Of a stretch of DNA of 64,000 bases, positions 18,901 to 30,019 are shown piece after piece (position 1 is the stretch's first letter; each line of letters begins with the position of its first letter). Made by a program: the position numbers and the translations under genes. The stretch is from NCBI GenBank assembly GCA_022447185.1, contig JAKVAY010000048.1:1-64000 (forward strand), written 5' to 3'. This DNA is from Fuerstiella sp. GTDB taxonomy: Bacteria; Planctomycetota; Planctomycetia; Planctomycetales; Planctomycetaceae. Below the pieces are notes generated by a model. It ran no database searches. It was not told the origin of the DNA and saw nothing but the letters and a program-made list of their open reading frames with translations.

Positions 18901-19134
18901 GATCAGTCTGCTCAATCAGTCCCATCTCCGGTGAGAGATGAAGAGTGTGCTGAGACCTTCCGTCGGTAATTGAAACAAGCACACGGTGATGAATGATTCC
19001 CTGCGATCAGAACACTCTATCCCGGATGACCTGATGAGGACAAACAGGAAAGTTCGGAAAGCACAAACAAAAGCGACCCTCACTGCTGTCATTTCCTGGA
19101 TGCGGACAAGGAAACGGAGGGCTGCCAGCATCAC

Positions 19135-19440
19135 TTAATCCGACGAACTCTCTTTCTTCGTGCCACTGGATTTGGTGTCGCCGGACCCCTTACTGTCTTT
19201 TGATGATGACGACTCCTGTAATTTTTTATCTGCCTTCTCGCCCTTCTTCCAGGAATCGCTGCGGTAATCCGTCTGATAGAACCCCGAACCTTTGAAAATG
19301 ATCCCGCCACCGGCACTGATGATTCGTTCCGCCTTCAGCTTGCCACATTCCGGACACTTGCGTGACGGTTTTGCTTTGATCGACTGAAAACTTTCCCATT
19401 CGTGCTCACAGTTTTTGCATCGATATTCATATGTCGGCAT
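19135..19440 (-). CDS. FmdB-family zinc ribbon protein
   Basis: This 101-residue protein begins MPTYEYRCKNCEHEWE and has two CxxC knuckles (C8/C11 and C29/C32), which form the single zinc ribbon of the FmdB/CxxC_CxxC_SSSS family. A GSGFYQTDYR segment follows, also family-typical, then a low-complexity Lys/Ser-rich tail of about 40 residues. The biochemical role of the family is not established; a putative regulatory role has been proposed. It is the last gene of the dnaJ-grpE-fmdB unit, starting nine bases after grpE ends. Confidence 0.9.
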   Translation of the reverse strand: MPTYEYRCKNCEHEWESFQSIKAKPSRKCPECGKLKAERIISAGGGIIFKGSGFYQTDYRSDSWKKGEKADKKLQESSSSKDSKGSGDTKSSGTKKESSSD

Positions 19441-19449
19441 GTCTGTCTC

Positions 19450-20046
19450 CTATTCTTCTTCGTCTGCATCTGCCGCGGTGGTTTCCTGTGACTCCGGTTC
19501 CGGGGGAGCGCAACTGACGATGACTTTTGCGGGTCGCACGACACGATCATGCATGAGATATCCGGATTCGACGACCTGGATCACGGTCATTGGTGGATGC
19601 TCGTCCGTCGGTACCTGGCTTAACGCTGCATGGAGGTTCGGATCAAACGGTTGGCCTTCCGCTGTGATTGGCTGAGCCGCATGACCCTTCAGAGTATCAA
19701 ACAACTGCTGAGACACCATGCGGATACCTTCCAGCAAAGTTCCAACATCACCGGTCTGCTCAGCCGCCAGAATTGCTCGTTCCAGATTGTCCAGTGCCGG
19801 CAACAGGTCACGCACGATGGGCAGGGACTGGTATTTGCGAGCTTCATCTGCTTCCCGATGTGATCGCCGCCGAAAATTTTCCAGTTCTGCCTGCCCCCTC
19901 AGCAACTGGTCCTGAAGTTTCTCAAACTGCACCTGCAATTCGTCGGGACTCAGCGACCGGGCAGCAGCGTTGCTCGTTTCCGATTCCTCAGCCGCAGTCA
20001 CTTCGTCTTCAGGCAATTCAGGCTCGTTTTTGGTTTCGTCTGTCAT
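19450..20046 (-). CDS. grpE: Nucleotide exchange factor GrpE
   Basis: GrpE releases ADP from DnaK. The 198-residue product has an acidic N-terminal region (EPELPEDEVTAAEESE), a long coiled-coil helix (LQDQLLRGQAELENFRRRSHREADE), then PALDNLERAI and the C-terminal beta-wing with GQPFDPNLHAALSQV and VVESGYLMHDRVVRPAKVIV. This order matches the GrpE family. The C-terminal tail is acidic. Its start overlaps the dnaJ stop by four bases (ATGA), which indicates translational coupling. dnaK itself is not in the window. Confidence 0.97.
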   Translation of the reverse strand: MTDETKNEPELPEDEVTAAEESETSNAAARSLSPDELQVQFEKLQDQLLRGQAELENFRRRSHREADEARKYQSLPIVRDLLPALDNLERAILAAEQTGDVGTLLEGIRMVSQQLFDTLKGHAAQPITAEGQPFDPNLHAALSQVPTDEHPPMTVIQVVESGYLMHDRVVRPAKVIVSCAPPEPESQETTAADADEEE

Positions 20047-21191
20047 TGTTCCTCTTCACCGCCACCAAAAAATTCCTTCAACTGACCAAAAAATGATTTT
20101 CGTTCCGGCATCACATCCGCCGCCTCCAGTTCGGCAAGTTCTCTGAGCAGTTCCTCCTGTCTTCCGCTTGTCTTTCGCGGGACTTCAACCTGGATTTCAA
20201 CGAGCAGATCACCAACCTGATGACCACTACGGGGATCCGGCATTCCTTTTCCCCGCAGACGCGTCACACTGCCCGGTTGTGTTCCTGCTGGGAGACTGAA
20301 ATCCTGTCGACCGGTGAGCGTCGGAATTTCCAGTTCCGCTCCCAGAACAACCTGGGAATACGTCACCGGAACCCGACACATCAAATCCATCCCGTCTCGT
20401 TCAAACAAAGGGTGTGGACGAACTTCGACATCTACGTAAAGATCACCACGCGCACCACCTTTGGTGCCGGCTTCGCCCTCGCCTCGCAGACAGAGTTGCA
20501 TTCCGTTGTCGATGCCGGCAGGAATTTTGACTTCGCGCACGACTTCCTTCATGGTGCGCCCATTGCCACTGCAGTCAACGCACGGGCTGGAAATCGTTTT
20601 TCCTTCGCCACCACAAGCGCGACAGGTTGTCTGAACCTGGAAAAATCCCTGAGCCTGAATCACCTGTCCGTGGCCACCGCAGGTAGAGCACTTCACAGGC
20701 TGACTGCCTGGCCGCGCACCGGAACCGTTACACGTGTCGCATGGCTCGTGGCGGGAAATGTGCAGCTCGCGAGTACAGCCGGCTGCAGCTTCCGTCAAAT
20801 CGATTTGAGCCGTTGCCTGCAACGACGATCCGCGACGTCCTCCTCGCGTACGACCACTTCGACCACTTCGACCACCGCCAAACCCAAAATTCTCAAAAAC
20901 GTCTCCGAATGCACTGAAGATGTCCCCAATATCCTGAAATCCGGCGCCTCCTCCCCCCGCTCGTGAAACACCAGCGTGACCGAACTGGTCATAGCGTGAT
21001 CTTTTGTTTTCGTCACCCAGTATATCGAAGGCTTCCGATGCTTCCTTGAAGCGTTCGATGGCCGCTTCGTCGCCTGGATTGCGATCAGGATGATTCTTCA
21101 GAGCAATGGTGCGATACGCCTTTTTGACTTCACTTGCCGTCGCGTTGCGTTCAACTCCCAGCACTTCATAGTAGTCGCGTTGTGTCGGCAT
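20043..21191 (-). CDS. dnaJ: Chaperone protein DnaJ
   Basis: DnaJ stimulates the DnaK ATPase and delivers substrates. The 382-residue product has the full type-I architecture: a J domain with HPD at residues 34-36, a Gly/Phe-rich linker (RAGGGGAGFQDIG, ENFGFGGGRSG), four CxxCxGxG zinc-finger repeats (CDTCNGSG, CSTCGGHG, CRACGGEG, CVDCSGNG), and the C-terminal substrate-binding domains. It is the first gene of the dnaJ-grpE-fmdB unit. Only about 50 bases separate it from an intrinsic terminator that ends the groEL unit, so its promoter must lie close to the gene, or expression depends on read-through. Confidence 0.98.
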   Translation of the reverse strand: MPTQRDYYEVLGVERNATASEVKKAYRTIALKNHPDRNPGDEAAIERFKEASEAFDILGDENKRSRYDQFGHAGVSRAGGGGAGFQDIGDIFSAFGDVFENFGFGGGRSGRSGRTRGGRRGSSLQATAQIDLTEAAAGCTRELHISRHEPCDTCNGSGARPGSQPVKCSTCGGHGQVIQAQGFFQVQTTCRACGGEGKTISSPCVDCSGNGRTMKEVVREVKIPAGIDNGMQLCLRGEGEAGTKGGARGDLYVDVEVRPHPLFERDGMDLMCRVPVTYSQVVLGAELEIPTLTGRQDFSLPAGTQPGSVTRLRGKGMPDPRSGHQVGDLLVEIQVEVPRKTSGRQEELLRELAELEAADVMPERKSFFGQLKEFFGGGEEEQ

Positions 21192-21238
21192 TTTCTAATT
21201 TCCTGGCCAACAGCGGCGTTACTAAAACTCACAAGCAA

Positions 21239-21270
21239 GAAAAACGGGACACCAAAAGCTGGTGTCCCGT
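21239..21270 (-). terminator. Rho-independent terminator after groEL1
   Basis: A perfect 10-bp inverted repeat (ACGGGACACC at 21244-21253 and GGTGTCCCGT at 21261-21270) encloses a 7-base loop. Read on the minus strand, the stem is followed directly by TTTTTCTTGC, the U-tract expected of an intrinsic terminator. It lies about 100 bases after the groEL1 stop and just before dnaJ, so it should end or attenuate transcripts coming from groEL1. Confidence 0.88.
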
Positions 21271-21371
21271 GGTCGTTTCAACAATCGCCTTCGTAGTTCA
21301 CGTTGTCCCTGCTCACCCGACCGTTGACTGTATGAATGTCAGGCCGGAAGCCTGTACTGTGAAGCTGTTCG

Positions 21372-22988
<1,617 letters not shown>

Positions 22989-23067
22989 TTTGAATGCTCC
23001 TGCAGCACACCTGCGTGATTGTTCCGGCCGGTGTTTGTTGCTGTGAGGTAGTAGGAATCCTGAGAAA

Positions 23068-23091
23068 TGCTGCCTGAATCACACGGCAGCA
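23068..23091 (-). promoter_or_regulatory. Intercistronic hairpin between groES and groEL1
   Basis: A 7-bp inverted repeat (TGCTGCC at 23068-23074, GGCAGCA at 23085-23091) with a 10-base loop lies in the groES-groEL1 gap. On the minus strand it is followed by TTTCTC, a weak U-rich run. It may partly terminate transcripts or act as an mRNA processing or stability site, setting different levels of groES and groEL1. Confidence 0.35.
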
Positions 23092-23116
23092 AATGAATGA
23101 GAATCGCCGGAAATCT

Positions 23117-23404
23117 TTACAGCACCTTGGCGAGGATATCACTCTCACGAAGAATCTTGACTTCTTCCCCGTCGACTTCGATATCGGTTCCGCCATACTT
23201 TCCGAACAGAATCTCATCTCCAACACTGATACTGAGGGATGCACGTTCACCACTGTCCAGCAGACGACCGGGACCAACGGCGACAATCGTCCCTCGCTGA
23301 GGTTTTTCTTTGGCGGCATCCGGCAGAACGATCCCGCCGGCAGTCGTTTCTTCAGCTTCGTTGGTGCGCACAACAACACGATCGTCGAGTGGATTGATTT
23401 TCAT
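23117..23404 (-). CDS. groES: Co-chaperonin GroES
   Basis: This 95-residue protein caps the GroEL ring. The N-terminal [14 protein letters not shown], the mobile loop [17 protein letters not shown], the AVGPGR segment and the C-terminal [14 protein letters not shown] are all characteristic. It sits between two groEL genes on the same strand, about 120 bases from the upstream copy and 128 from the downstream one, so it could serve both. Confidence 0.98.
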   Translation of the reverse strand: MKINPLDDRVVVRTNEAEETTAGGIVLPDAAKEKPQRGTIVAVGPGRLLDSGERASLSISVGDEILFGKYGGTDIEVDGEEVKILRESDILAKVL

Positions 23405-23525
23405 GATTGACTCCGTAGCGATTCCATTAAGTTATTGATTGTTGCCTGATGAGGCTTCGAATTCAGTTGCACTCTGAGTGATTGGAGCTGACGTTTCCGT
23501 AACGGAAAATCCGGATCAACTCGGG

Positions 23526-25259
23526 TTACATCATGCCCGGCATGCCACCCATACCCGGCATTCCGCCACCCATACCCGGCATTCCGCCACCCATTCCCGG
23601 CATTCCGCCACCCATTCCGCCCATTCCGCCACCCATATCGTGGTGATGGTCGTCGTGATGGTGATCGTCGGTTTCTTCGACTGGTTCATCGACCACGATG
23701 CAGTCCGTCGTCAGCAACAGCGACGCCACACTAAATGCATTCTGCAGGGATGATCGAACCACCTTAGTTGGATCGACAACACCAAAACCAAACATGTCAC
23801 CGTAGCGATCATGTAATGCGTCATAACCGGCGGAGGCTTTCCGTTCTTTACGAACACGGTTAGCAACCACGGATCCCTGGAGCCCCGCGTTTTCTGCAAT
23901 CATTCGCAAAGGCATTTCAAGTACGTCGCGGACGAGGTTAACCCCCAAAGCGGCATCACCCTTGAGCTTCAGGTCGTCCAGTGCCTTTGACGAACGCAGG
24001 AGTGCGACTCCACCACCAGGTACAATACCTTCTTCAATAGCGGCTCGCGTAGCCGACAGGGCATCGTCCGTGAGGTCCTTGCGTTCCTTCATCTCAGTTT
24101 CTGTGGCAGCACCCACCTTGATCTGAGCAACACCACCGGCCAGCTTGGCCAGACGTTCCTGCAATTTTTCACGATCGTACTCACTGTCGGTGACTTCGAT
24201 TTCGCGACGAATTTGTTCGGCTCGTCCACCCACCGCACCTTTTTTCCCACCACCTTCGACGATGACTGTCTTGTCAGCGTCGATACGAATCTGCTTCGCC
24301 TGTCCCAAGTCCGAAAGCTCGATATTCTCCAGCTTGATCCCCAGATCCTTGAAGAACGCTTTTCCGCCCGTCAGGACTGCGATGTCTTCCAGCTGAGCTT
24401 TGCGACGGTCGCCGTATCCCGGAGCTTTGACAGCAGCAACATTGAGAATGCCACGCATCTTGTTGACAACCAGAGTCGCCAGTGCTTCACCTTCAATATC
24501 TTCTGCGACGATCAGCAGAGGAGCACCGTCTTTCGATACGGCTTCCAACACGGGCACGAGTTGGCGAGCGTTGGAAATCTTTTCCTCGTGAATCAGGATC
24601 CGGCAGTTTTCCAGAACGACTTCCTGTGCATCCTGATCAGTCACAAAATGCGGTGACAAATATCCTCGGTCGAACTGCATCCCTTCGACCAGGTCAACTT
24701 CCGTATTGACATTGCGGCCTTCGTCCACCGTAATCACGCCGTCTTTGCCGACTTTGAGCAACGCGTCGGCGAGAATTTCGCCGATCTCCGGATCATTGTT
24801 ACCGGCAATCGACGCGACGCGGGCGATCTGATCTTTATCATTCGCCTTCACGCTTTTGGACATACGTCCGAGTTCCTCAACGACCACATCGACGGCCTTT
24901 TGAGCACCGCGACTCAGCGCCATCGCATCGGTTCCGGCAGCAATGTACTTCAGCCCTGCTTTGTAAATGGCGTGGGCCAGAATTGTCGCAGTCGTGGTAC
25001 CATCCCCGGCCACGTCGTTTGTCTTCGAAGCTGCTTCCTTAACCAGCTGCACCCCCACGTTTTCAAAAGGATCTTCCAGTTCGATGTCCTCGGCCACCGT
25101 GACACCATCTTTTGTCACTTTCGGTGCCCCCCATCCTTTGTCGAGCACGGCGTTCCGACCGCGAGGACCCAAGGTACTGCTGACTGCCTGTGCAAGTTTT
25201 GCAACGCCGGACAACAATCCTCTGCTGGCGTCTTCATCAAACGTTAAAATTTTAGCCAC
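23526..25259 (-). CDS. groEL: Chaperonin GroEL, copy with His-rich and Gly-Met tail
   Basis: The product has 577 residues, about 30 longer than a standard GroEL. The body has the usual [18 protein letters not shown] segment, [11 protein letters not shown] and GGGVALLRS. The extra length is a C-terminal tail: an acidic His-rich stretch ([12 protein letters not shown]), then repeated GGGMPGM units ending in PGMM. Gly-Met repeats are the normal cavity tail of GroEL and are expanded here; the His cluster is unusual and could bind metal. It is the first gene of a minus-strand groEL-groES-groEL unit. The repeated tail DNA lies at 23526-23640. No canonical CIRCE operator was found upstream. Confidence 0.97.
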   Translation of the reverse strand: MAKILTFDEDASRGLLSGVAKLAQAVSSTLGPRGRNAVLDKGWGAPKVTKDGVTVAEDIELEDPFENVGVQLVKEAASKTNDVAGDGTTTATILAHAIYKAGLKYIAAGTDAMALSRGAQKAVDVVVEELGRMSKSVKANDKDQIARVASIAGNNDPEIGEILADALLKVGKDGVITVDEGRNVNTEVDLVEGMQFDRGYLSPHFVTDQDAQEVVLENCRILIHEEKISNARQLVPVLEAVSKDGAPLLIVAEDIEGEALATLVVNKMRGILNVAAVKAPGYGDRRKAQLEDIAVLTGGKAFFKDLGIKLENIELSDLGQAKQIRIDADKTVIVEGGGKKGAVGGRAEQIRREIEVTDSEYDREKLQERLAKLAGGVAQIKVGAATETEMKERKDLTDDALSATRAAIEEGIVPGGGVALLRSSKALDDLKLKGDAALGVNLVRDVLEMPLRMIAENAGLQGSVVANRVRKERKASAGYDALHDRYGDMFGFGVVDPTKVVRSSLQNAFSVASLLLTTDCIVVDEPVEETDDHHHDDHHHDMGGGMGGMGGGMPGMGGGMPGMGGGMPGMGGMPGMM

Positions 25260-25841
25260 GGTTTCTCCTCAACGAGTCATCCGCCAAATTGGCTTCGGTC
25301 ACCGAACTGTAAAACTGCCATCAGCGTATCCAATTTTTCTAAATTGAAGCTCTCCGGAAATTCCGTTGCGGATCGATTTGGGAGGACAAAACTCCCGTTG
25401 AACCGCGAAAAACCGCAGAACTATTGGACAATGCTGACTCGACAGGAGCCTCGCCCTCCCAAATTCTCGGACAGACTCTGGTCGAGATGGCAGTGATGGG
25501 CTCTTTCGCAGGCCAACAGCAAACTGCGTGCCGGGCATGTTTATGATATTATAAGTTATTTCATATAAAGGGTTTGCAGCCGACAACCTGACGGTTTCCG
25601 ATCTTGCTCAACCAGATCGAATGTCGATTTGGCAGCCCGCTCTCTCGCCATACTCTGGTCCCATTTCAATGGGAATTCCACTCGTACAATCGCCAAACAG
25701 CGGCTGCAACAGATGAATCCACAGACGAACACAGAGCGACGTTGCTGACCGGCATCCACTGATGAGCAATCTGCCGGTTTGAACTTCTGCTCTCAGGCAT
25801 GGACATGCGGACGTTAAAGCCAGACGATAACGCAAACCCGG
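25260..25841. other. Intergenic region upstream of groEL2, with AT-rich patch
   Basis: About 580 bases lie between divergent genes. An AT-rich patch at about 25540-25570 contains TATAAT on the minus strand and TATAAAG on the plus strand, but neither has a good -35 element at 16-18 bases. It is a plausible promoter zone for the chaperonin unit and/or the plus-strand gene, without a firm assignment. No gene or CIRCE element is visible. Confidence 0.35.
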
Positions 25842-28649
25842 ATGGAATGTTTCCGTATGGACCGTTCAAAAAAAGAAATCGTTCCCGTAACAGAATCTGC
25901 CCCGGCAATGGTGCCCCTCAGCGTGCGGATTCTGCCGGCTCAATGTTCCCTGCGAGTTTTAATTTTCGTGGGTTTGCTGACCAGGAGCCTGACCTGCGCC
26001 AGCGACGATGCCTGGCCACGCTATGCACATGATGCCGCACTGACCGGTCGCACTCCGCTGAAGGGTGATATCAGGACTCCCAGAGAAAGCTGGTCGATGT
26101 CACTCACCGGTATCCAGCTGGACGTAGAACTTTCAGCCACCGACGGTGAACACGTCGTGCCACTGCATAACGGCTTAAACCAACTGACTGGTCCACGCAA
26201 ATCAACTTTCACGTCACCTCGTCGCATGGATATCACGGGGACAGGACGCCTGGTGCCTGTAACAGAGACCCCTGCGTCACGCTGGGGCAGGATTCTTCCG
26301 CACGTCAAAGGAATACAAAACGTGCGATGGAACCACTCGGAGACCACAGAACGGATTTGTCAGCTGGAACTGATTGCCTGGGACATGGGGGTCGACGAGC
26401 CACGCACGGTCTGGCAGAGCAAACCAGAAGACACCATCTTTGCTCCGCTCATGGTGATTGAAGACATCGACCATGATGGAGTGGACGAAATCTGCATTGC
26501 CACTCACTACCGGGTTATGGTTTACGAAGGTACGACAGGACGTAAGGAAACGGATCTGCGTTATCACACCGGCCGTAATTATGGCTGGTTCGGTCTGGTC
26601 GATGTTGACCTCGACGGTCAACAGGAACTGGTCATGCTTGCTGACTTTCAAAGTCACTTCGAAGTTCTGGATTACGATTCACTGAAACCCGAAGAGGACC
26701 GCCTGAGTGTCCGTTGGAAACGCGACATCGAATTGCAGATCGACAGGCGAGCAACCTGGCCACAGATTGGCCCGCGACCTGTCGTCAATGTTGCCGGTGA
26801 CGCGCGGCCGGAAATTGTTGTTAATCTCTATAATGAAGACCACGACGGCCAGTGGCATACTCAGATCATTGACGCCGCAACCGGCAGGATACTTCTCGAT
26901 CTGCCAAACCGATACGTTCAGGGGAGTGCAGATGTCGACGGTGACTTAACGTCGGACCTTTTCTGCATGGTATCGAGAGGCTGCTTCGTTCCGGAATTCG
27001 GACAGGTCGAAATCATCGATGTCGACGGTGGTGATTCTCACGTTCTCTGGAGCAGGATGAATTCCGGATTCGCTGCTGCCAACCAAACAGAAATGGAACC
27101 CACGTGGGCCACAGGTGCGTCAGATGGATTGAGGCATGTTCTGCTGACTTGCCAAGATTCTCGCCAGACATTCGTTGTCGTGTCACGTGACCCCACAAGT
27201 TCAATCTCCGCGATACGAACGGACACGAACGATCAATTCCGCACGCTTTGGCACGTTACCGGTTTTGCAACACCTCCAAATCCCATTGCTCTGACAACCA
27301 GCGGCGACTCCGTGACGGCCCTGGTTGGCGTGAACCTTGACAAAAATCAGCAGGTCCTGCTGGCCGGAAACAACGCAAACGCAACGGTGGTCACACGTCG
27401 TCCCCTTGGTGCCGGTCCGTTGGCACCCATCGCTGCACGTCCTCAGCCAGCAGGTCTGATGAACATTTACGTAGAAGGTCCGGGAGAAAACATCTTCTCG
27501 ATTGCACCACCAACGTCTGAAAACATGGCGCCCCGAATTTTATGGCAAAGGCCTGGCCGGGGAATGGGTAATAATTTTTCAAACGGGGCGATACTCGCCG
27601 CTGACCTCGACAACGATCATTCCGTTGAGATCGTGTGTGCGGGACGTGATTCATCCGGCGCTGCTGAACTTGTCGCTTATCGTTCTGATGGTGAAGTCTA
27701 CTGGCGACATGTTTATTCTGAAACTCAGGGCAGCCGACCAAAGCACAACGCGGGAGCGCTGACCTGGTGGTGGGCTGGTCGTTTCCGGTCATCCGAACAG
27801 GTTGATCTGTTTGTCAACACACGCCGCGGACTGATGAATTCTGAAGTTGGTCATCTGCTGGACGGACGCACCGGGGGACAGATCTGGAAGAAGGAAAAAG
27901 CATTACTGCCGAATGTCTTCCAGTGGGGATACGGCGGATTCCCATTAGCAGTTGCGGATATGACCGGTAACAGACGGGACGAACTGGTGAACCTGTACCC
28001 AGTCTGTTACTGGATGGCGGACGGTAAAACAGGTCAGCTGATTGCCGGTCAGGACCTCGCGTCGCAAGAAGTGGTTCCTGCCTGGGCTGCATACGGTGAA
28101 CCGACTGTTTGGGATTTCGACGGGGACGGCAACAAGGAAGTACTGCTCGACAGCGTTTACATACTGGCGTTGCTGGATTCTTCCGGAACAACGATTTGGC
28201 ATGACCGGGAACGACACAGCGATACAATCGACAGGAACACGGACGCATCAGGCGAAACTACGAAGACCCGACATGCACTGGTCGATTTTGACGGCGACGG
28301 CAGGATGGAGATTGCCTCAGCGGGGTACCGGGACGGAGTCCGGGCCATCGATCCGCGTAACGGTTCGGTCCTGTGGTCAGTCGATGCACCGAATCCAACG
28401 CGATCGAAATCTGCGGCAGCCAATATCGACGGGATCGGTGGAGATGAACTGATCTATACGGCCGGCAAATCACTGGTCGTTGTCAGCGGAGACCGGAATG
28501 CAGGAAGAATCCTATGGACCTGGGATGGACCGGCAGAACTGTCGCTGCCGGCGATTGCCGACGTCGATAATGACGGAAAAGCTGAGATCGTTTTCCAGTC
28601 TGCTCGTGGAATCATCCACTGCATCGATGGTCCTGTTGGAAAAAATTAA
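25842..28649 (+). CDS. Exported VCBS/FG-GAP and PQQ-like repeat protein
   Basis: The 935-residue product has an N-terminal signal-like hydrophobic stretch (LRVLIFVGLLTRSLTC) preceded by about 38 residues. A start at the internal ATG at 25908 would give a more compact signal peptide. The rest carries calcium-binding FG-GAP/VCBS motifs (DIDHDGVDEICIA, DVDLDGQQELVM, DLDNDHSVEIVC, DFDGDGNKEVLL, DFDGDGRMEIAS, DVDNDGKAEIVF). These alternate with PQQ-type blade segments such as DPRNGSVLWSVD and RILWTWDG. Beta-propeller folding outside the cytoplasm is expected. Such proteins are common in planctomycetes and their roles are mostly unknown. It shares only the repeat type with the lipoprotein at 2332-5646. 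Confidence 0.82.
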   Translation: MECFRMDRSKKEIVPVTESAPAMVPLSVRILPAQCSLRVLIFVGLLTRSLTCASDDAWPRYAHDAALTGRTPLKGDIRTPRESWSMSLTGIQLDVELSATDGEHVVPLHNGLNQLTGPRKSTFTSPRRMDITGTGRLVPVTETPASRWGRILPHVKGIQNVRWNHSETTERICQLELIAWDMGVDEPRTVWQSKPEDTIFAPLMVIEDIDHDGVDEICIATHYRVMVYEGTTGRKETDLRYHTGRNYGWFGLVDVDLDGQQELVMLADFQSHFEVLDYDSLKPEEDRLSVRWKRDIELQIDRRATWPQIGPRPVVNVAGDARPEIVVNLYNEDHDGQWHTQIIDAATGRILLDLPNRYVQGSADVDGDLTSDLFCMVSRGCFVPEFGQVEIIDVDGGDSHVLWSRMNSGFAAANQTEMEPTWATGASDGLRHVLLTCQDSRQTFVVVSRDPTSSISAIRTDTNDQFRTLWHVTGFATPPNPIALTTSGDSVTALVGVNLDKNQQVLLAGNNANATVVTRRPLGAGPLAPIAARPQPAGLMNIYVEGPGENIFSIAPPTSENMAPRILWQRPGRGMGNNFSNGAILAADLDNDHSVEIVCAGRDSSGAAELVAYRSDGEVYWRHVYSETQGSRPKHNAGALTWWWAGRFRSSEQVDLFVNTRRGLMNSEVGHLLDGRTGGQIWKKEKALLPNVFQWGYGGFPLAVADMTGNRRDELVNLYPVCYWMADGKTGQLIAGQDLASQEVVPAWAAYGEPTVWDFDGDGNKEVLLDSVYILALLDSSGTTIWHDRERHSDTIDRNTDASGETTKTRHALVDFDGDGRMEIASAGYRDGVRAIDPRNGSVLWSVDAPNPTRSKSAAANIDGIGGDELIYTAGKSLVVVSGDRNAGRILWTWDGPAELSLPAIADVDNDGKAEIVFQSARGIIHCIDGPVGKN

Positions 28650-28930
28650 ACCAGCGATGCTGAAAAATGATAATGGTGAAGGCAGACGAAAGACCGTGAC
28701 TGACGGATAACCGGAAAACGAGTGATTAATCAGTCACAGGAACAAAATCAAATGCAGTCTCATCGTCCTCACTCTGATTGCCGGATCAACGGATCACTTG
28801 ATGGCGACCAACGGTGGTAGATATGTTCAGGTCAGGTCGGGTGGGATAACCAAACGAATTTTGAGACCGGAGGACAATCTCCTGTCACAGCTCTCCCTTC
28901 ATTAAAAATACGGCATTGGTCAGGTTCTGA

Positions 28931-30019
28931 ATGATGATACGCGTCAATATCTGTGTCGTCCTGCTGATTCTCACGGACGGTATGACAGTGAATGCACAAT
29001 CGTCTCCGGAAGACCTCTTTCGCCGCTGGGATCGCAATCAGGACGGAGTTCTGACACTGAATGAAATTCCGCCACAGTTCCGTCCTGTTTTTTCGGACGT
29101 CGATCGGAACAGGGACGGAAAAGTGACACCTGCTGAACATCGCGCAGGGCTCGTTCCACGTTCTGACAAAAGAGCCGGGGTGAACAATCGCAGAATCACA
29201 CCTGATCAAAAGATCAAAATCCGTCAGCGGTGGCAGCAGGAACCAAACGGATTTACACGTCAGGTGTTAGTCCGGCTCCCAAAACAAACTCAACAGCGTC
29301 AGCCGGTGGCCATCATCTTCCACGGCAACGGAGGGACAGCAGAGGGAAGCCTGAAACGCTGGCAGTGGCTAAATGACCACATTTTAATTGCTCCGCAGGG
29401 CTACCGAAGATCGTGGAATGTTTACGGTGAAGCATCAACAGCACCGGATATCGAGTTCTTTCGCCTGCTGATACAGGAAGTCAGAACAACACAACCGACT
29501 GCAGATCCTGAGCGAGTGAGTCTGATTGGTTCTTCCAACGGCAGTGGTTTTGTCCAGCGTCTGATGATTGAAATGGATGACCGGCCGTTTCAAAAGGCAA
29601 TTCTGCTGGTCGCCAGCCTGATTGAACAACAGTACCATGACGGCAGCTTCTGGGCGCCATCGCAGAGCACACAGGTTTACGACAAACGACGCACCCCGAA
29701 ACCCGGCTTACAGATGGTTTACTTCCATGGTACAGAAGATCGCGTTGTGCCTTATACGGGAGGGTATCGCGGCAGACGATTTCTGCATCTTGGAGCGCAG
29801 GAGACCACCTGGCACTGGGCCAGAGCTTTCGGCTATTCGGGCGCAGCATTGAGTGACCGGGACGGAAAACAGGTGGCCCGCGGCATCCTCAGCTATACCT
29901 ATGCCGACGCAGGAGTGACCCATTACAAACTTGTGGGCGCGGGTCATGGCATTGGAAACCACTCCGCTCAGGCGTATCGAATTGTGAAGAAATTTCTCGG
30001 CTCCAGCATCAGCAAATAA
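28931..30019 (+). CDS. Exported EF-hand / PHB-depolymerase-like esterase
   Basis: The 362-residue product begins with a signal peptide (VNICVVLLILTDGMTVNAQ). Two EF-hand calcium loops follow: D34-N36-D38 to E45 (DRNQDGVLTLNE) and D58-N60-D62 to E69 (DVDRNRDGKVTPAE). An alpha/beta-hydrolase domain then starts near residue 95. It has an oxyanion segment IIFHGNGGT, the nucleophile elbow GSSNG with S202, the acid in GTEDRVVPY (D270) and the catalytic histidine in GAGHGIG (H339). This fits the polyhydroxybutyrate depolymerase/feruloyl-esterase group (LpqC-like). The substrate may be a plant or algal ester or a polyester (inference). Confidence 0.85.
   Translation: MMIRVNICVVLLILTDGMTVNAQSSPEDLFRRWDRNQDGVLTLNEIPPQFRPVFSDVDRNRDGKVTPAEHRAGLVPRSDKRAGVNNRRITPDQKIKIRQRWQQEPNGFTRQVLVRLPKQTQQRQPVAIIFHGNGGTAEGSLKRWQWLNDHILIAPQGYRRSWNVYGEASTAPDIEFFRLLIQEVRTTQPTADPERVSLIGSSNGSGFVQRLMIEMDDRPFQKAILLVASLIEQQYHDGSFWAPSQSTQVYDKRRTPKPGLQMVYFHGTEDRVVPYTGGYRGRRFLHLGAQETTWHWARAFGYSGAALSDRDGKQVARGILSYTYADAGVTHYKLVGAGHGIGNHSAQAYRIVKKFLGSSISK

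Noticed and set aside
23470..23480. Palindrome CACTCTGAGTG between groEL2 and groES, resembling half of a CIRCE operator.
   Set aside because: A CIRCE element needs TTAGCACTC and GAGTGCTAA separated by nine bases; here the arms abut and the flanks do not match.
23478..23753. Plus-strand frame with repeated His/Ser/Ala/Thr units.
   Set aside because: It is the antisense image of the Gly-Met and His-rich tail codons of groEL2, not a separate repeat protein.
25540..25570. TATAAT-containing AT-rich patch considered as a firm chaperonin promoter.
   Set aside because: No -35 element at the right distance and about 285 bases to the start codon, so it is only listed as a possible promoter zone.
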